Positions 17,143-25,349 of a stretch of 64,000 bases of DNA are shown piece after piece (position 1 is the first letter of the stretch; the number at the start of each line of letters is the position of its first letter). The notes beneath the pieces are model-generated. The model made no database searches and was not told the DNA's origin. It saw only the letters and a list, made by a program, of their open reading frames with translations. The stretch is from positions 434,001-498,000 of the forward strand of contig CAVPGM010000005.1 of the NCBI GenBank assembly GCA_963703945.1, read 5' to 3'. Source of the stretch: JALORV01 sp963703945 (GTDB lineage: Bacteria > Pseudomonadota > Gammaproteobacteria > Burkholderiales > Burkholderiaceae_F). Position numbers and translations under genes: made by a program.

Positions 17143-18530
17143 AGCACGCGGTCAAGCATATTCACTTCGTTGGTATCGGCGGAAGCGGAATGAGCGGCAT
17201 CGCCGAGGTGCTGCTGACGCTCGGATATCGCGTCAGCGGATCGGATCTGGCAAGCAACGCGGTGACGCGGCGCCTTGCCGAGCTCGGCGCCCGGATCACA
17301 CAGGGCCACGCGGCCGCGAACATCGCCGGGGCCGACGCCGTGGTGATCTCGACCGCGGTGCCCGCGGGCAATCCGGAAGTGATGGCGGCCCGCTCGCAGC
17401 ATGTTCCGGTCGTTCCGCGCGCGGTGATGCTCGCTGAGCTGATGAGGCTCAAGCAGGGGATTGCGATTGCCGGTACGCACGGCAAGACCACCACCACCAG
17501 CCTGGTGGCGAGCGTGCTCGCCGCCGGAGGGTTGGACCCGACCTTCGTGATCGGCGGGCGACTGAATTCGGCTGGGGCGAATGCGCGACTCGGCAGCGGC
17601 GAATACATCGTGGTCGAAGCCGACGAGTCAGATGCGTCCTTCCTGAACCTGATGCCCGTGATCGCGGTCGTGACCAACATCGACAACGATCACATGGAAG
17701 CCTACGGTCACGACTTCTCGCGGTTGAAGCAGGCATTCATCGAGTTCCTCGGTCGTCTGCCGTTCTACGGATCGGCCGTGCTGTGCATCGACGACACTCA
17801 CGTGCGGGACATCCTGCCGTTCGTCTCGAAACCGGTGGTGAGCTACGGCTTCGCGGCCGAAGCCCAGGTGCGCGCGGTCGACGCGGCCGCAGACGGAACC
17901 CGTATGCGGTTCACCGCGCTGCGCCAGGGACTGCCGTCGCTCGCCGTGCAGCTGAATCTGCCCGGTCGTCACAACGTCGCCAACGCGCTGGCTGCAATCG
18001 CGGTGGCCAGCGAACTTGGCGTCGCCGACGCTGCCATCGTCGACGCGCTCACGAATTTCACTGGGGTCGGACGACGCTTTGCCCGGCACGGTGACCTTGC
18101 GGCACCGGACGGAGGCACGTACACGTTGGTCGACGATTACGGCCATCACCCGGTGGAGATGGCCGCGACGATCGCGGCGGCGCGCGGCGCGTATCCGGAC
18201 CGCAGGCTGGTGCTCTCCTTCCAGCCCCATCGCTACACGCGTACGCGCGACTGCTTCGAGGACTTCGTGCGCGTGCTGTCGACCGTGGACGTGCTGCTGC
18301 TGGCCGAGGTCTACGCCGCGGGCGAAGCGCCGATCGTCGCCGCCGACGGGCGCTCGCTGGCCCGTGCGCTGCGCGTTGCGGGCAAGGTCGAGCCGATCTT
18401 CGTCGAAGCGATCGACGACATGCCAACCGCGCTGCGCGATGTCGTGCGCGATGGCGACGTGGTGATCACCATGGGCGCCGGCTCGATCGGGCAGGTTCCG
18501 GCGCGGCTCGCGGGATCAGGAGCCGAATGA
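17139..18530 (+). CDS. murC: UDP-N-acetylmuramate--L-alanine ligase MurC
   Basis: A 463-residue Mur ligase that adds the first stem-peptide residue, L-Ala. It opens with the dinucleotide-fold loop HFVGIGGSGMSGIAEVL, followed by GTHGKTTTTSLVA (ATP loop), VEADESDASFL, the NIDNDHMEAYG box, GVGRRF and the C-terminal VDDYGHHPVEMAATI and SFQPHRYTRTRD motifs. The frame is open further upstream but ATG 17139 gives the conserved N-terminus. It overlaps the duplicated leader ORF by 4 bases and ddl by 4 bases. Confidence 0.97.
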   Translation: MKHAVKHIHFVGIGGSGMSGIAEVLLTLGYRVSGSDLASNAVTRRLAELGARITQGHAAANIAGADAVVISTAVPAGNPEVMAARSQHVPVVPRAVMLAELMRLKQGIAIAGTHGKTTTTSLVASVLAAGGLDPTFVIGGRLNSAGANARLGSGEYIVVEADESDASFLNLMPVIAVVTNIDNDHMEAYGHDFSRLKQAFIEFLGRLPFYGSAVLCIDDTHVRDILPFVSKPVVSYGFAAEAQVRAVDAAADGTRMRFTALRQGLPSLAVQLNLPGRHNVANALAAIAVASELGVADAAIVDALTNFTGVGRRFARHGDLAAPDGGTYTLVDDYGHHPVEMAATIAAARGAYPDRRLVLSFQPHRYTRTRDCFEDFVRVLSTVDVLLLAEVYAAGEAPIVAADGRSLARALRVAGKVEPIFVEAIDDMPTALRDVVRDGDVVITMGAGSIGQVPARLAGSGAE

Positions 18531-19483
18531 GCGCACCGGCGAATTCCTACGGCAAAGTCGGCGTGCTGTTCGGCGGGCGTTCGTCTGAGCGTGAAGTGTC
18601 GATCATGTCCGGCACCGGCGTGCTGAACGCGCTCAAAGGCCGCGGCGTCGATGCCCACGCGTTCGATCCCGGCAACCAGACTCTGGCGGAGCTCGAGGCG
18701 GCGAAGTTCGACCGCGTGTTCATCGCGCTGCACGGTCGTGGTGGCGAGGACGGAACGATCCAGGGTGTGCTCGAGACGCTGCATGTTCCGTACACGGGCA
18801 GCGGCGTGCAGGCGTCGGCGATCGCCATCGACAAGGAGAAGACGAAGCAGATCTGGCTCCAGGCGGGCGTCCCGACGCCGGCGTACCGCACGGGCCACGC
18901 GACGACCGACTGGATGAAGGTCGTGGCTGAACTGGGTGACCAGCTGATCGTCAAGCCGGCCCGCGAGGGGTCGACCATCGGGATCACCAAGGTGACCGGT
19001 CACGACCGCAACGAGCTCGCTCTCGCATACGGAGCCGCAGTCGAATACGACGATACGGTGCTGATCGAGCAACTGATCACGGGCCGCGAGCTCACCTGCG
19101 CCATTCTCGGCGAGGGAACGTCGGCCGAGCCGCTGCCGCTGATCGAGATACGCGCGCCCGGCGCCAACTATGACTACCACAACAAGTACTTCAGCGATGA
19201 CACGCAGTACCTATGTCCGGCGCCGGTCGATGCGGCGACGACACGACGCGTCAGCGATCTCAGCGTGCACGCATATCGAGCGCTCGGCGCGCGCGGCTGG
19301 GGCCGCGTCGACGTGATGCTGGACGAACGGGGCGCGCCGTTTCTGCTGGAACTCAACACGTCGCCCGGAATGACCGGCCACTCGCTGGTGCCGATGGCGG
19401 CGCGCGCTGCCGGCATGAGCTACGAGGATCTCGTGCTGCGCATCCTCGCGATGGCGACCCTCGACGATCGGCGGCACCGATGA
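18527..19483 (+). CDS. ddl: D-alanine--D-alanine ligase
   Basis: This ATP-grasp enzyme makes the D-Ala-D-Ala dipeptide used by MurF. The 318 residues show the Ddl signatures VLFGGRSSEREVS and LHGRGGEDGTIQG, the ATP-grasp lysine region VKPAREGSTIGI, and the metal-binding LLELNTSPGMTGHSLVP. The length is normal for the DdlB type that lives in dcw clusters. ATGA overlaps join it to murC and to ftsQ. Confidence 0.97.
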   Translation: MSAPANSYGKVGVLFGGRSSEREVSIMSGTGVLNALKGRGVDAHAFDPGNQTLAELEAAKFDRVFIALHGRGGEDGTIQGVLETLHVPYTGSGVQASAIAIDKEKTKQIWLQAGVPTPAYRTGHATTDWMKVVAELGDQLIVKPAREGSTIGITKVTGHDRNELALAYGAAVEYDDTVLIEQLITGRELTCAILGEGTSAEPLPLIEIRAPGANYDYHNKYFSDDTQYLCPAPVDAATTRRVSDLSVHAYRALGARGWGRVDVMLDERGAPFLLELNTSPGMTGHSLVPMAARAAGMSYEDLVLRILAMATLDDRRHR

Positions 19484-20235
19484 TCGGCGTGCGCCTGATG
19501 AACCTGGCTGCGCTCGCCGCGGCGCTCGTTGCGGCGGGCATGCTGGCGCTGGCGGGAGCGCGCTGGGTCGCCCAGCGGCCGCAGTTCGATTTCAAGCGCA
19601 TCGAAGTGCGCGGTGATCTGCAGCACGTAACCGTGGCGTCGATCCGCGCGGCCATTGCCGGGCGCCTGCGGGGCAACTTCTTCACGGTCCGACTCGACGA
19701 GGTGCGCCGACTGCTCGAATCGGTCCCCTGGGTTGCGCAGGCCTCAGTGCGACGCGTCTGGCCGAACAGGCTGCAGGTGACTCTGCAGGAGTATCGGGCG
19801 CTGGGCGCATGGAACGACGGTCGGCTGCTGTCGGACGGTGGGGATCTCTTCGTCGCCAACCTGGCCGAGGCCGAGGTGTTCGGTCCGCTGCCGGCGCTGG
19901 GCGGACCTGAGGACGCTGCGCGCGATGTGGCGCGCCGCTACTACGAGTTCGCCGCCGGCGTGGCGCCGCTTTCGATGACCGTCGATGCGATCGACGTCTC
20001 CGAGCGGCGCTCGTGGACGCTGCATGCGAGCGGGCCGGGGACCGGATCGACGGTCTTCGAACTCGGTCGCGACGAGCATCCGGGCGTCGTTCAGGAACGA
20101 CTGACCGACGCGGTGGCCGCGTATCCGATGGTGCTCGCGCGCCTGGGTGTACGGCCTGAGCGCATCGACACGCGCTACGCGAACGGTTTCGCCGCCAGCC
20201 CGCCGGCACGTACTTCCGAACCGAGAACCCGCTGA
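19480..20235 (+). CDS. ftsQ: Cell division protein FtsQ
   Basis: A 251-residue bitopic inner-membrane protein with a short cytoplasmic tail and one membrane helix (about 5-25). A POTRA domain follows (about 35-105: FDFKRIEVRGDLQHVTVASI...VPWVAQASVRRVWPNRLQVTL), then the FtsQ-specific beta domain. It recruits FtsB/FtsL and later divisome proteins. ATG 19480 overlaps the ddl stop; an ATG at 19498 is a less likely alternative. ftsA starts 3 bases after its stop. Confidence 0.95.
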   Translation: MIGVRLMNLAALAAALVAAGMLALAGARWVAQRPQFDFKRIEVRGDLQHVTVASIRAAIAGRLRGNFFTVRLDEVRRLLESVPWVAQASVRRVWPNRLQVTLQEYRALGAWNDGRLLSDGGDLFVANLAEAEVFGPLPALGGPEDAARDVARRYYEFAAGVAPLSMTVDAIDVSERRSWTLHASGPGTGSTVFELGRDEHPGVVQERLTDAVAAYPMVLARLGVRPERIDTRYANGFAASPPARTSEPRTR

Positions 20236-20238
20236 TCC

Positions 20239-21471
20239 ATGAAGACCGAAACGAAAGATCTGATCGTCGGGCTCGACATCGGCACCTCCAAGGTCGTCGT
20301 TGCGGTTGCGGAAGTGCTGGCCGACGGCCGTTTCCAGGTGATCGGCCTCGGCCAGGCGGCGTCGCAGGGCCTGCGCAAGGGAGTCGTCGTCAACATCGAG
20401 TCGACGGTGCAGTCGATCCGCCGCGCGCTCGAGGAAGCGGAACTGATGGCCGCGTGCCAGATCAAGGACGCCTTCACTGGCATCGCGGGCAGTCATATCA
20501 AGAGCTTCAATTCGAGCGGCATGGTCGCGATCAAGGACCGCGAGGTCTCGGCGAGCGACGTCGGCCGGGTCATCGAGACGGCGAAGGCGATCAACATACC
20601 GACCGACCAGCAGGTCCTGCATGTGCTGACACAGGAGTTCATCGTCGACGGCCAGGAGGACATCCGCGAGCCGATCGGCATGAGCGGTGTCCGCCTCGAG
20701 GTGCGCGTCCATATCGTGACCGGCGCCGTCAGCGCGGCGCAGAACATCATCAAGTGCGTGCGCCGCTGCGGCCTGGAAGTCCAGGATCTGATCCTGCAAC
20801 CGCTCGCTTCGTCATTGTCGGTGCTGACAGCGGACGAAAAGGAACTCGGTGTCGCGCTGGTCGATGTCGGAGGTGGCACCAGCGATATCGCGATTTTCAC
20901 CGGCGGAGCGATCCGCCACACCGCGATCATTCCGATTGCCGGCGACCAGATCACCAACGACATCGCGATGGCGCTGCGCACGCCAATTCCGGACGCGGAA
21001 GAGATCAAGGTGCGCTGGGGCGTGGCCAAGGAAGTGCTGGCCGACCCCAACGAGAAGATCGAGATCCCGGGCCTCGGCGACCGCGGGCCCCGTCTTCTTT
21101 CGCGCCAGGCACTCGCCGCCGTGATCGAGCCACGCGTCGAGGAACTCTTCACCCTGACGCAGCAGGTGATCCGCGAATCGGGCTACGAGGAACTGCTGTC
21201 GTCGGGGATCGTGCTGACCGGCGGCACCAGCCTGCTGCCCGGCATGACCGAACTGGCCGAGGACGTGTTCCTGAAGCCAGCCCGCATCGGCTGGCCGCAG
21301 TACGACGGTTCGTTGTCCGACGTCGTGCGCAACCCGCGCTTCGCCACCTCGATGGGACTGCTGGTCGAAGCGCACTCGCAGCGGCAGCGCGGCCGCAAGA
21401 TCGCCCAGCAGAGCGGATCTTTCAAACAGACCTTCAAGAGGATGAAGGAATGGATCGTCGGGAACTTCTAA
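20239..21471 (+). CDS. ftsA: Cell division protein FtsA
   Basis: This actin-like ATPase tethers FtsZ filaments to the membrane. The 410-residue protein contains the phosphate-1 loop VGLDIGTSKVVV, the SHI 1C domain (about 85-165), phosphate-2 VDVGGGTSDIAIF and the adenosine motif GIVLTGGTSLLPGM. It ends in a basic amphipathic helix (TFKRMKEWIVGNF) that is the membrane-targeting sequence. No strong Shine-Dalgarno is visible, so expression probably depends on coupling to ftsQ. A 308-base hairpin-rich spacer separates it from ftsZ. Confidence 0.97.
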   Translation: MKTETKDLIVGLDIGTSKVVVAVAEVLADGRFQVIGLGQAASQGLRKGVVVNIESTVQSIRRALEEAELMAACQIKDAFTGIAGSHIKSFNSSGMVAIKDREVSASDVGRVIETAKAINIPTDQQVLHVLTQEFIVDGQEDIREPIGMSGVRLEVRVHIVTGAVSAAQNIIKCVRRCGLEVQDLILQPLASSLSVLTADEKELGVALVDVGGGTSDIAIFTGGAIRHTAIIPIAGDQITNDIAMALRTPIPDAEEIKVRWGVAKEVLADPNEKIEIPGLGDRGPRLLSRQALAAVIEPRVEELFTLTQQVIRESGYEELLSSGIVLTGGTSLLPGMTELAEDVFLKPARIGWPQYDGSLSDVVRNPRFATSMGLLVEAHSQRQRGRKIAQQSGSFKQTFKRMKEWIVGNF

Positions 21472-21779
21472 CGCTCGCAAATGCCAGCGCGACTCGCTGG
21501 CGCGAGTCGCGCAGCGGCGCTGGTGGAACTGACGTGGCAGCGCTATCAGCGCGCCGGCGTCCGATGCGTGCAGTTGTATTCGCGGGCGGCGCCGAGCCGC
21601 CTCAAGCCGCCCGCGCACTCATTTTCCCGCTCCGAGTGCACGTGCGACGCGCGCAGCGCGTCGCGTACACGAGGAGCGACTCTGAAGCGTGCAGTGCCAA
21701 GCGCGTTTTTGCAGTTGCGCTTTTGGCCTTGCGCGTTTCGTCTTGACGCAGCAATCCCACTTTGAAGCAGGAGAACACG
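21472..21779 (+). other. 308-base ftsA-ftsZ spacer with a series of hairpins
   Basis: Three perfect inverted repeats lie in a row. The first is an 11-bp stem at 21487-21497/21502-21512 with a 4-base loop. The second is a 10-bp stem at 21581-21590/21606-21615. The third is a 9-bp stem at 21644-21652/21656-21664 with a 3-base loop. A fourth, interrupted stem pairs AAGCGC and GCGCTT near 21699-21725. None is followed by a T run, so they are not ordinary terminators. The spacer probably carries ftsZ promoters and RNA processing or stability elements. A 94-codon ORF here has no recognisable content. Confidence 0.6.
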
Positions 21780-22964
21780 ATGACTTTCGAGATACTGGAA
21801 ACCGAAACTCGCGGGACGATCATCAAGGTGGTCGGCGTCGGCGGTGCCGGCGGCAATGCGGTCGAACACATGATCCTGCGCGGCGTGCAGGGCGTGGAGT
21901 TCATCTGCGCCAATACCGACCATCAGGCACTCGTGCGCTCGTCGTCCAAGAATGTGCTGCAGCTCGGCAAGACCGGACTGGGTGCAGGCAGCCGGCCCGA
22001 AGCCGGGCGCCAGGCGGCCGAGGAGGCGCGCGACCGCATCGCCGACGCACTGCGCGGTGCGCACATGGTGTTCATCACGGCCGGGATGGGCGGAGGCACC
22101 GGCACCGGAGCCGCCCCGGTGGTGGCGGAGATCGCCAAGGAACTCGGCATCCTGACGGTGGCGGTGGTCTCGAAGCCGTTCGAGTTCGAAGGGCCGAAGC
22201 GGATGAAAGTGGCCGAAAGCGGGCTGTCGGAACTCGAAGCCACGGTGCATTCGCTGATCGTCATCCTGAACAACAAGCTCGAGGAGGTGATGGGCGAGGA
22301 CGCCGAGATGGCCGACTGTTTCCGCGCCGCCGACGACGTCCTGCACAACGCCTGCGCGGGCATCGCCGAGATCATCAACGTCCCGGGACTGGTCAACGTC
22401 GACTTCGAGGACGTCAAGACGGTGATGAGCGAGCACGGCAAGGCCATGATGGGGACCGCGACGGCGTCAGGCCTCGACCGCGCGCGCATCGCCGCTGAAC
22501 AGGCGGTCGCCAGCCCGCTGCTCGAAGGCGTCGATCTTTCGGGGGCGCGCGGCGTGCTGGTGAACATCACAGCGTCGACCTCGCTGAAGATGAAGGAGAC
22601 GCGCGAGGTGATGAACACCATCCGCGCGTTCGCGGCCGAAGACGCGACGGTGATCTTCGGAACGGTGTGCGACGAGTCGATCGAAGATGCGCTGCGGGTC
22701 ACCGTGGTGGCGACCGGACTCGGCCGCGCCGCGTCGAAGAAGCAGTCGACGCCCTTCACCGTCGTGCGCACCGGCACCGACAACGCGCCGCTGATGGTGA
22801 ATCCGAACCGGGAGACCGGCTCCGCGGCTTCGGACTACAGCCACCTGGAGACACCGGCCGTGTGGCGCTCGCGGGAATCGGCTCAGCAGCGAGTTTCGGC
22901 GCTGGAAGACAGCGGCAGCGATCGCTACGACATCCCGGCGTTTCTCAGGAAGCAGGCGGATTGA
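21780..22964 (+). CDS. ftsZ: Cell division GTPase FtsZ
   Basis: The tubulin homologue that forms the cytokinetic Z ring. The 394-residue protein has KVVGVGGAGGNAVEHM, the GTP signature GGGTGTG (104-110) and the T7-loop region with catalytic acidic residues. A variable linker follows, then the C-terminal peptide DRYDIPAFLRKQAD that binds FtsA and other partners. ATG 21780 follows a good Shine-Dalgarno (AGGAG); an in-frame TTG at 21762 is rejected. Its last 20 bases overlap the convergent DUF2189 gene. It is the last gene of the dcw cluster. Confidence 0.98.
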   Translation: MTFEILETETRGTIIKVVGVGGAGGNAVEHMILRGVQGVEFICANTDHQALVRSSSKNVLQLGKTGLGAGSRPEAGRQAAEEARDRIADALRGAHMVFITAGMGGGTGTGAAPVVAEIAKELGILTVAVVSKPFEFEGPKRMKVAESGLSELEATVHSLIVILNNKLEEVMGEDAEMADCFRAADDVLHNACAGIAEIINVPGLVNVDFEDVKTVMSEHGKAMMGTATASGLDRARIAAEQAVASPLLEGVDLSGARGVLVNITASTSLKMKETREVMNTIRAFAAEDATVIFGTVCDESIEDALRVTVVATGLGRAASKKQSTPFTVVRTGTDNAPLMVNPNRETGSAASDYSHLETPAVWRSRESAQQRVSALEDSGSDRYDIPAFLRKQAD

Positions 22965-23811
22965 GCGGCTGTTCGGCTGAGGGTGCACGTGTGGCGGCTG
23001 AGTCTTCGCGTGCATCCTCGGCGACCAATGCGCGGTAGGCGTGCCAGGTCGCATGCCCGATCACCGGCACGGCGATCGTGAGGCCGACGAAGAAGGTGGC
23101 AAAACCAGCGCCCACCACGAGCACGATGATCACGGCCCACAGCGCGAGGGGCGCCGGGTTGGCGAACAGCGCGCGCACGCTGTTCAGCGCGGCGACGATG
23201 GTGTCGGTACCCCGGTCCAGCATCATCGGGACCGATACGACGCTGATCGCAAACACCACGGTGGCGAACACCGCCCCGACCGCGAGATAGGTGACCAGGA
23301 AATCCGCATGCTCCAGGCTGGCCACCTGTCCGACGAAGCTCTTCAGCGTCGGCATTCCGCTCGAGAAGAAAAGTGCGAAGGTGACCAGCGAGGCGCGCGC
23401 CCACACCAGCATGACGATCGTCAGCACGAGCGCGAACAGGCTGAAAGCCCCGAGGTTGCCGCGCCAGGCGACGGCGGTCGAGACGAGGCGCACGGGTTCG
23501 CCGCGCTCGAGGCGCCGGCTGATGTCGTACAGCCCGGTCGCCAGGAAAGGTCCGACCAGCAGGAATCCGGCAACCAGCGCGGTCAACAGCTGATAGGCAT
23601 GGCTGAACACTACGGCCGTCAGCCCACCCATGGCGGCGAATACGGCGCCGTAGGCGAGGCTCGCTGCGGGCGCTCGCCACAGATCGCGAAAACCGGCCGC
23701 GAGCCATGAAAGCGGTGCAGACAGACCGACCGGGTGGATCGGGGGAAACGGGGACGCCGGTGGATCGGACGCCGCCGGCGGCACCGCGGCTGCCGAGGTG
23801 TCGGATGTCAT
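22945..23811 (-). CDS. DUF2189 family integral membrane protein
   Basis: A 288-residue membrane protein with a Pro/Ala-rich N-terminal stretch (about 1-30) and six or so hydrophobic helices. It resembles the DUF2189 family (WLAAGFRDLWRAP near the start; VVSVPMMLDRGTDTIVAALNSVRA; a terminal helix ending GHATWHAYRALV). The function of the family is unknown; some members sit near respiratory genes, which is not the case here. The start is ATG 23811, since the frame is open upstream without conserved content. It converges on ftsZ and overlaps its end, and no terminator separates them. Confidence 0.85.
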   Translation of the reverse strand: MTSDTSAAAVPPAASDPPASPFPPIHPVGLSAPLSWLAAGFRDLWRAPAASLAYGAVFAAMGGLTAVVFSHAYQLLTALVAGFLLVGPFLATGLYDISRRLERGEPVRLVSTAVAWRGNLGAFSLFALVLTIVMLVWARASLVTFALFFSSGMPTLKSFVGQVASLEHADFLVTYLAVGAVFATVVFAISVVSVPMMLDRGTDTIVAALNSVRALFANPAPLALWAVIIVLVVGAGFATFFVGLTIAVPVIGHATWHAYRALVAEDAREDSAATRAPSAEQPLNPPAS

Positions 23812-23896
23812 ACGATTGTTTGCCCCTGAACCGATCTGCGTCACATTCTCGGCGGGGCTGCCGCAGATTGCTTGCCGCGTCGCACAAGAGCACGGA

Positions 23897-23902
23897 TAAA
23901 AT
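23897..23902 (+). promoter_or_regulatory. -10 element of a probably leaderless lpxC transcript
   Basis: TAAAAT ends 6 bases before the lpxC ATG, so transcription would begin at or within a base or two of the start codon. No Shine-Dalgarno lies between. A TTGCCG at 23872-23877 is a poor -35 candidate (19-base spacing). Confidence 0.5.
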
Positions 23903-23908
23903 GGCGCC

Positions 23909-24820
23909 ATGTTGAAACAACGCACACTGAGGCATCTGGCCCGGACCGTCGGCATCGGACTGCACAGCGGCACCAAGGTCGAACTGGTGCTGCGCCCGGC
24001 CGCGGCCGAAACCGGCATCGTGTTCCGCCGCGTCGACCTCGACCCGCCGGCCGAAATCAAGCTCAGTCCGGACGCGGTCGTCGACACGCGCATGGCGACC
24101 ACGATCGGGCGCGGCGCGGTGCGCATCGCCACCATCGAACACCTGATGAGCGCGCTCGCCGGGCTTGGCATCGACAACTGCTACATCGACGTCGATGCCG
24201 CTGAAATCCCGATCATGGACGGCAGCGCGTCGAGTTTCGTCTTTCTGCTGCAGGCGGCCGGCATCGAGGAGTTGAATGCGCCCAAGCGCTTCATCCGGGT
24301 GCTCGAGCCGGTCGAAATCATCGATGGCGACAAATGGGCCCGGCTTGAGCCGTATTTTGGCTATCGGCTCCGTTTCTCGATCGACTTCAATCATCCGGCG
24401 ATCGACTCGACCGAACAGGTGGTCGAAGTCGACTTCGCACGCGATTCATACGTCAAGGAAGTCTCGCGCGCCCGGACGTTCGGATTCGTGAACGAAGTCG
24501 AGGCGCTGCGTGCAGCCGGGCTCGCGATGGGCGGCAATTTCGAGAACGCCATCGTGATGGACGAGTACCGTGTTCTGAACACCGATGGACTGCGGGCCGG
24601 CGACGAATTCGCCAAGCACAAGATCCTCGACGCGATCGGCGACCTGTCCGCGCTGGGCCGACCGCTGATGGCGAGCTACGTCGCGCACAAGTCCGGCCAT
24701 GCGATCAACAACCGGCTGCTGCGCGCGCTGGTGGCCGACTCGAATGCGTACGACCTGGTGACCTTCGAGGACGACGAGACCGCCCCGGCGGCATTTCGCC
24801 CGCAGCTGCAGGTGGCCTAG
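23909..24820 (+). CDS. lpxC: UDP-3-O-acyl-N-acetylglucosamine deacetylase LpxC
   Basis: This zinc enzyme performs the first committed step of lipid A synthesis. The 303-residue protein has two related domains. The zinc ligands are His78 (EHLMSAL), His237 and Asp241 (HKILDAIGD), and the general-base region is conserved, with His264 (KSGHAINNRLL). The length is normal. It shows that the cell makes lipopolysaccharide. The gene overlaps the convergent DUF721 gene by 4 bases at its 3' end. Confidence 0.97.
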   Translation: MLKQRTLRHLARTVGIGLHSGTKVELVLRPAAAETGIVFRRVDLDPPAEIKLSPDAVVDTRMATTIGRGAVRIATIEHLMSALAGLGIDNCYIDVDAAEIPIMDGSASSFVFLLQAAGIEELNAPKRFIRVLEPVEIIDGDKWARLEPYFGYRLRFSIDFNHPAIDSTEQVVEVDFARDSYVKEVSRARTFGFVNEVEALRAAGLAMGGNFENAIVMDEYRVLNTDGLRAGDEFAKHKILDAIGDLSALGRPLMASYVAHKSGHAINNRLLRALVADSNAYDLVTFEDDETAPAAFRPQLQVA

Positions 24821-25296
24821 GCTCGGCGCCGGCTCAGTGTCTTGGCAAGGTGCCGCAACGCCCGTTGCAGCGCCGAATCCGGCAGAGTTTGCGCTGCCGT
24901 CTCGATCGCAGCGACCCCTCGGGAACTGACCGCCGGATACTGCATTTCCGGACTTGAGGCCACCTGGGTACCCTGTCCGGGGTAAGGCATGACGCCGGCT
25001 TGAACGCGCGTCTTCATCTCGTAGACTGCGAACCCATGGGCAATGAGAGCCGCGACCAGCCGCGGAGCCGCCTGGCGCAGCTTGGCCGACTCGGCGGCCG
25101 ACTCGACGGTGATCCACAGGATTCCGTCGCGCAGGTCGCAGCGACCGGCGCCGAGCGTGAGGCCGGGGGCCAGTGAGCGTGCCACCGGCGCCAGGATGCG
25201 GCCAATGGCCTGCGAAGTTTCCCAGCGGGCGAGCAGAGCTGCCGCGGCGGGGGAATCGCGCAGCGCCGCGGCGACAGGACGGGCCGGGTTAGACAT
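24817..25296 (-). CDS. DUF721 domain protein (DciA-like)
   Basis: A 159-residue protein with a DUF721 core in about its first 105 residues (WETSQAIGRILAP...LGAGRCDLRDGILWITVES). DUF721 includes DciA, which helps load the replicative helicase in bacteria lacking DnaC/DnaI. Its place between lpxC and an M23 peptidase next to secA is typical for betaproteobacteria. The identification as a working DciA is inference; the core is diverged and the tail has no known motif. ATG 25296 (MSNPARP) is preferred over an upstream in-frame start at 25320. Confidence 0.75.
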   Translation of the reverse strand: MSNPARPVAAALRDSPAAAALLARWETSQAIGRILAPVARSLAPGLTLGAGRCDLRDGILWITVESAAESAKLRQAAPRLVAALIAHGFAVYEMKTRVQAGVMPYPGQGTQVASSPEMQYPAVSSRGVAAIETAAQTLPDSALQRALRHLAKTLSRRRA

Positions 25297-25349
25297 CGAC
25301 GAACGGACGCACCCGCACAAAGCGGTGCGCGCAGGGGCAGGAGGGTGCA

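Noticed and set aside
21481..21765. 94-codon ORF in the ftsA-ftsZ spacer
   Set aside because: No ribosome binding site and no similarity; its open frame overlaps the hairpin series and looks incidental.
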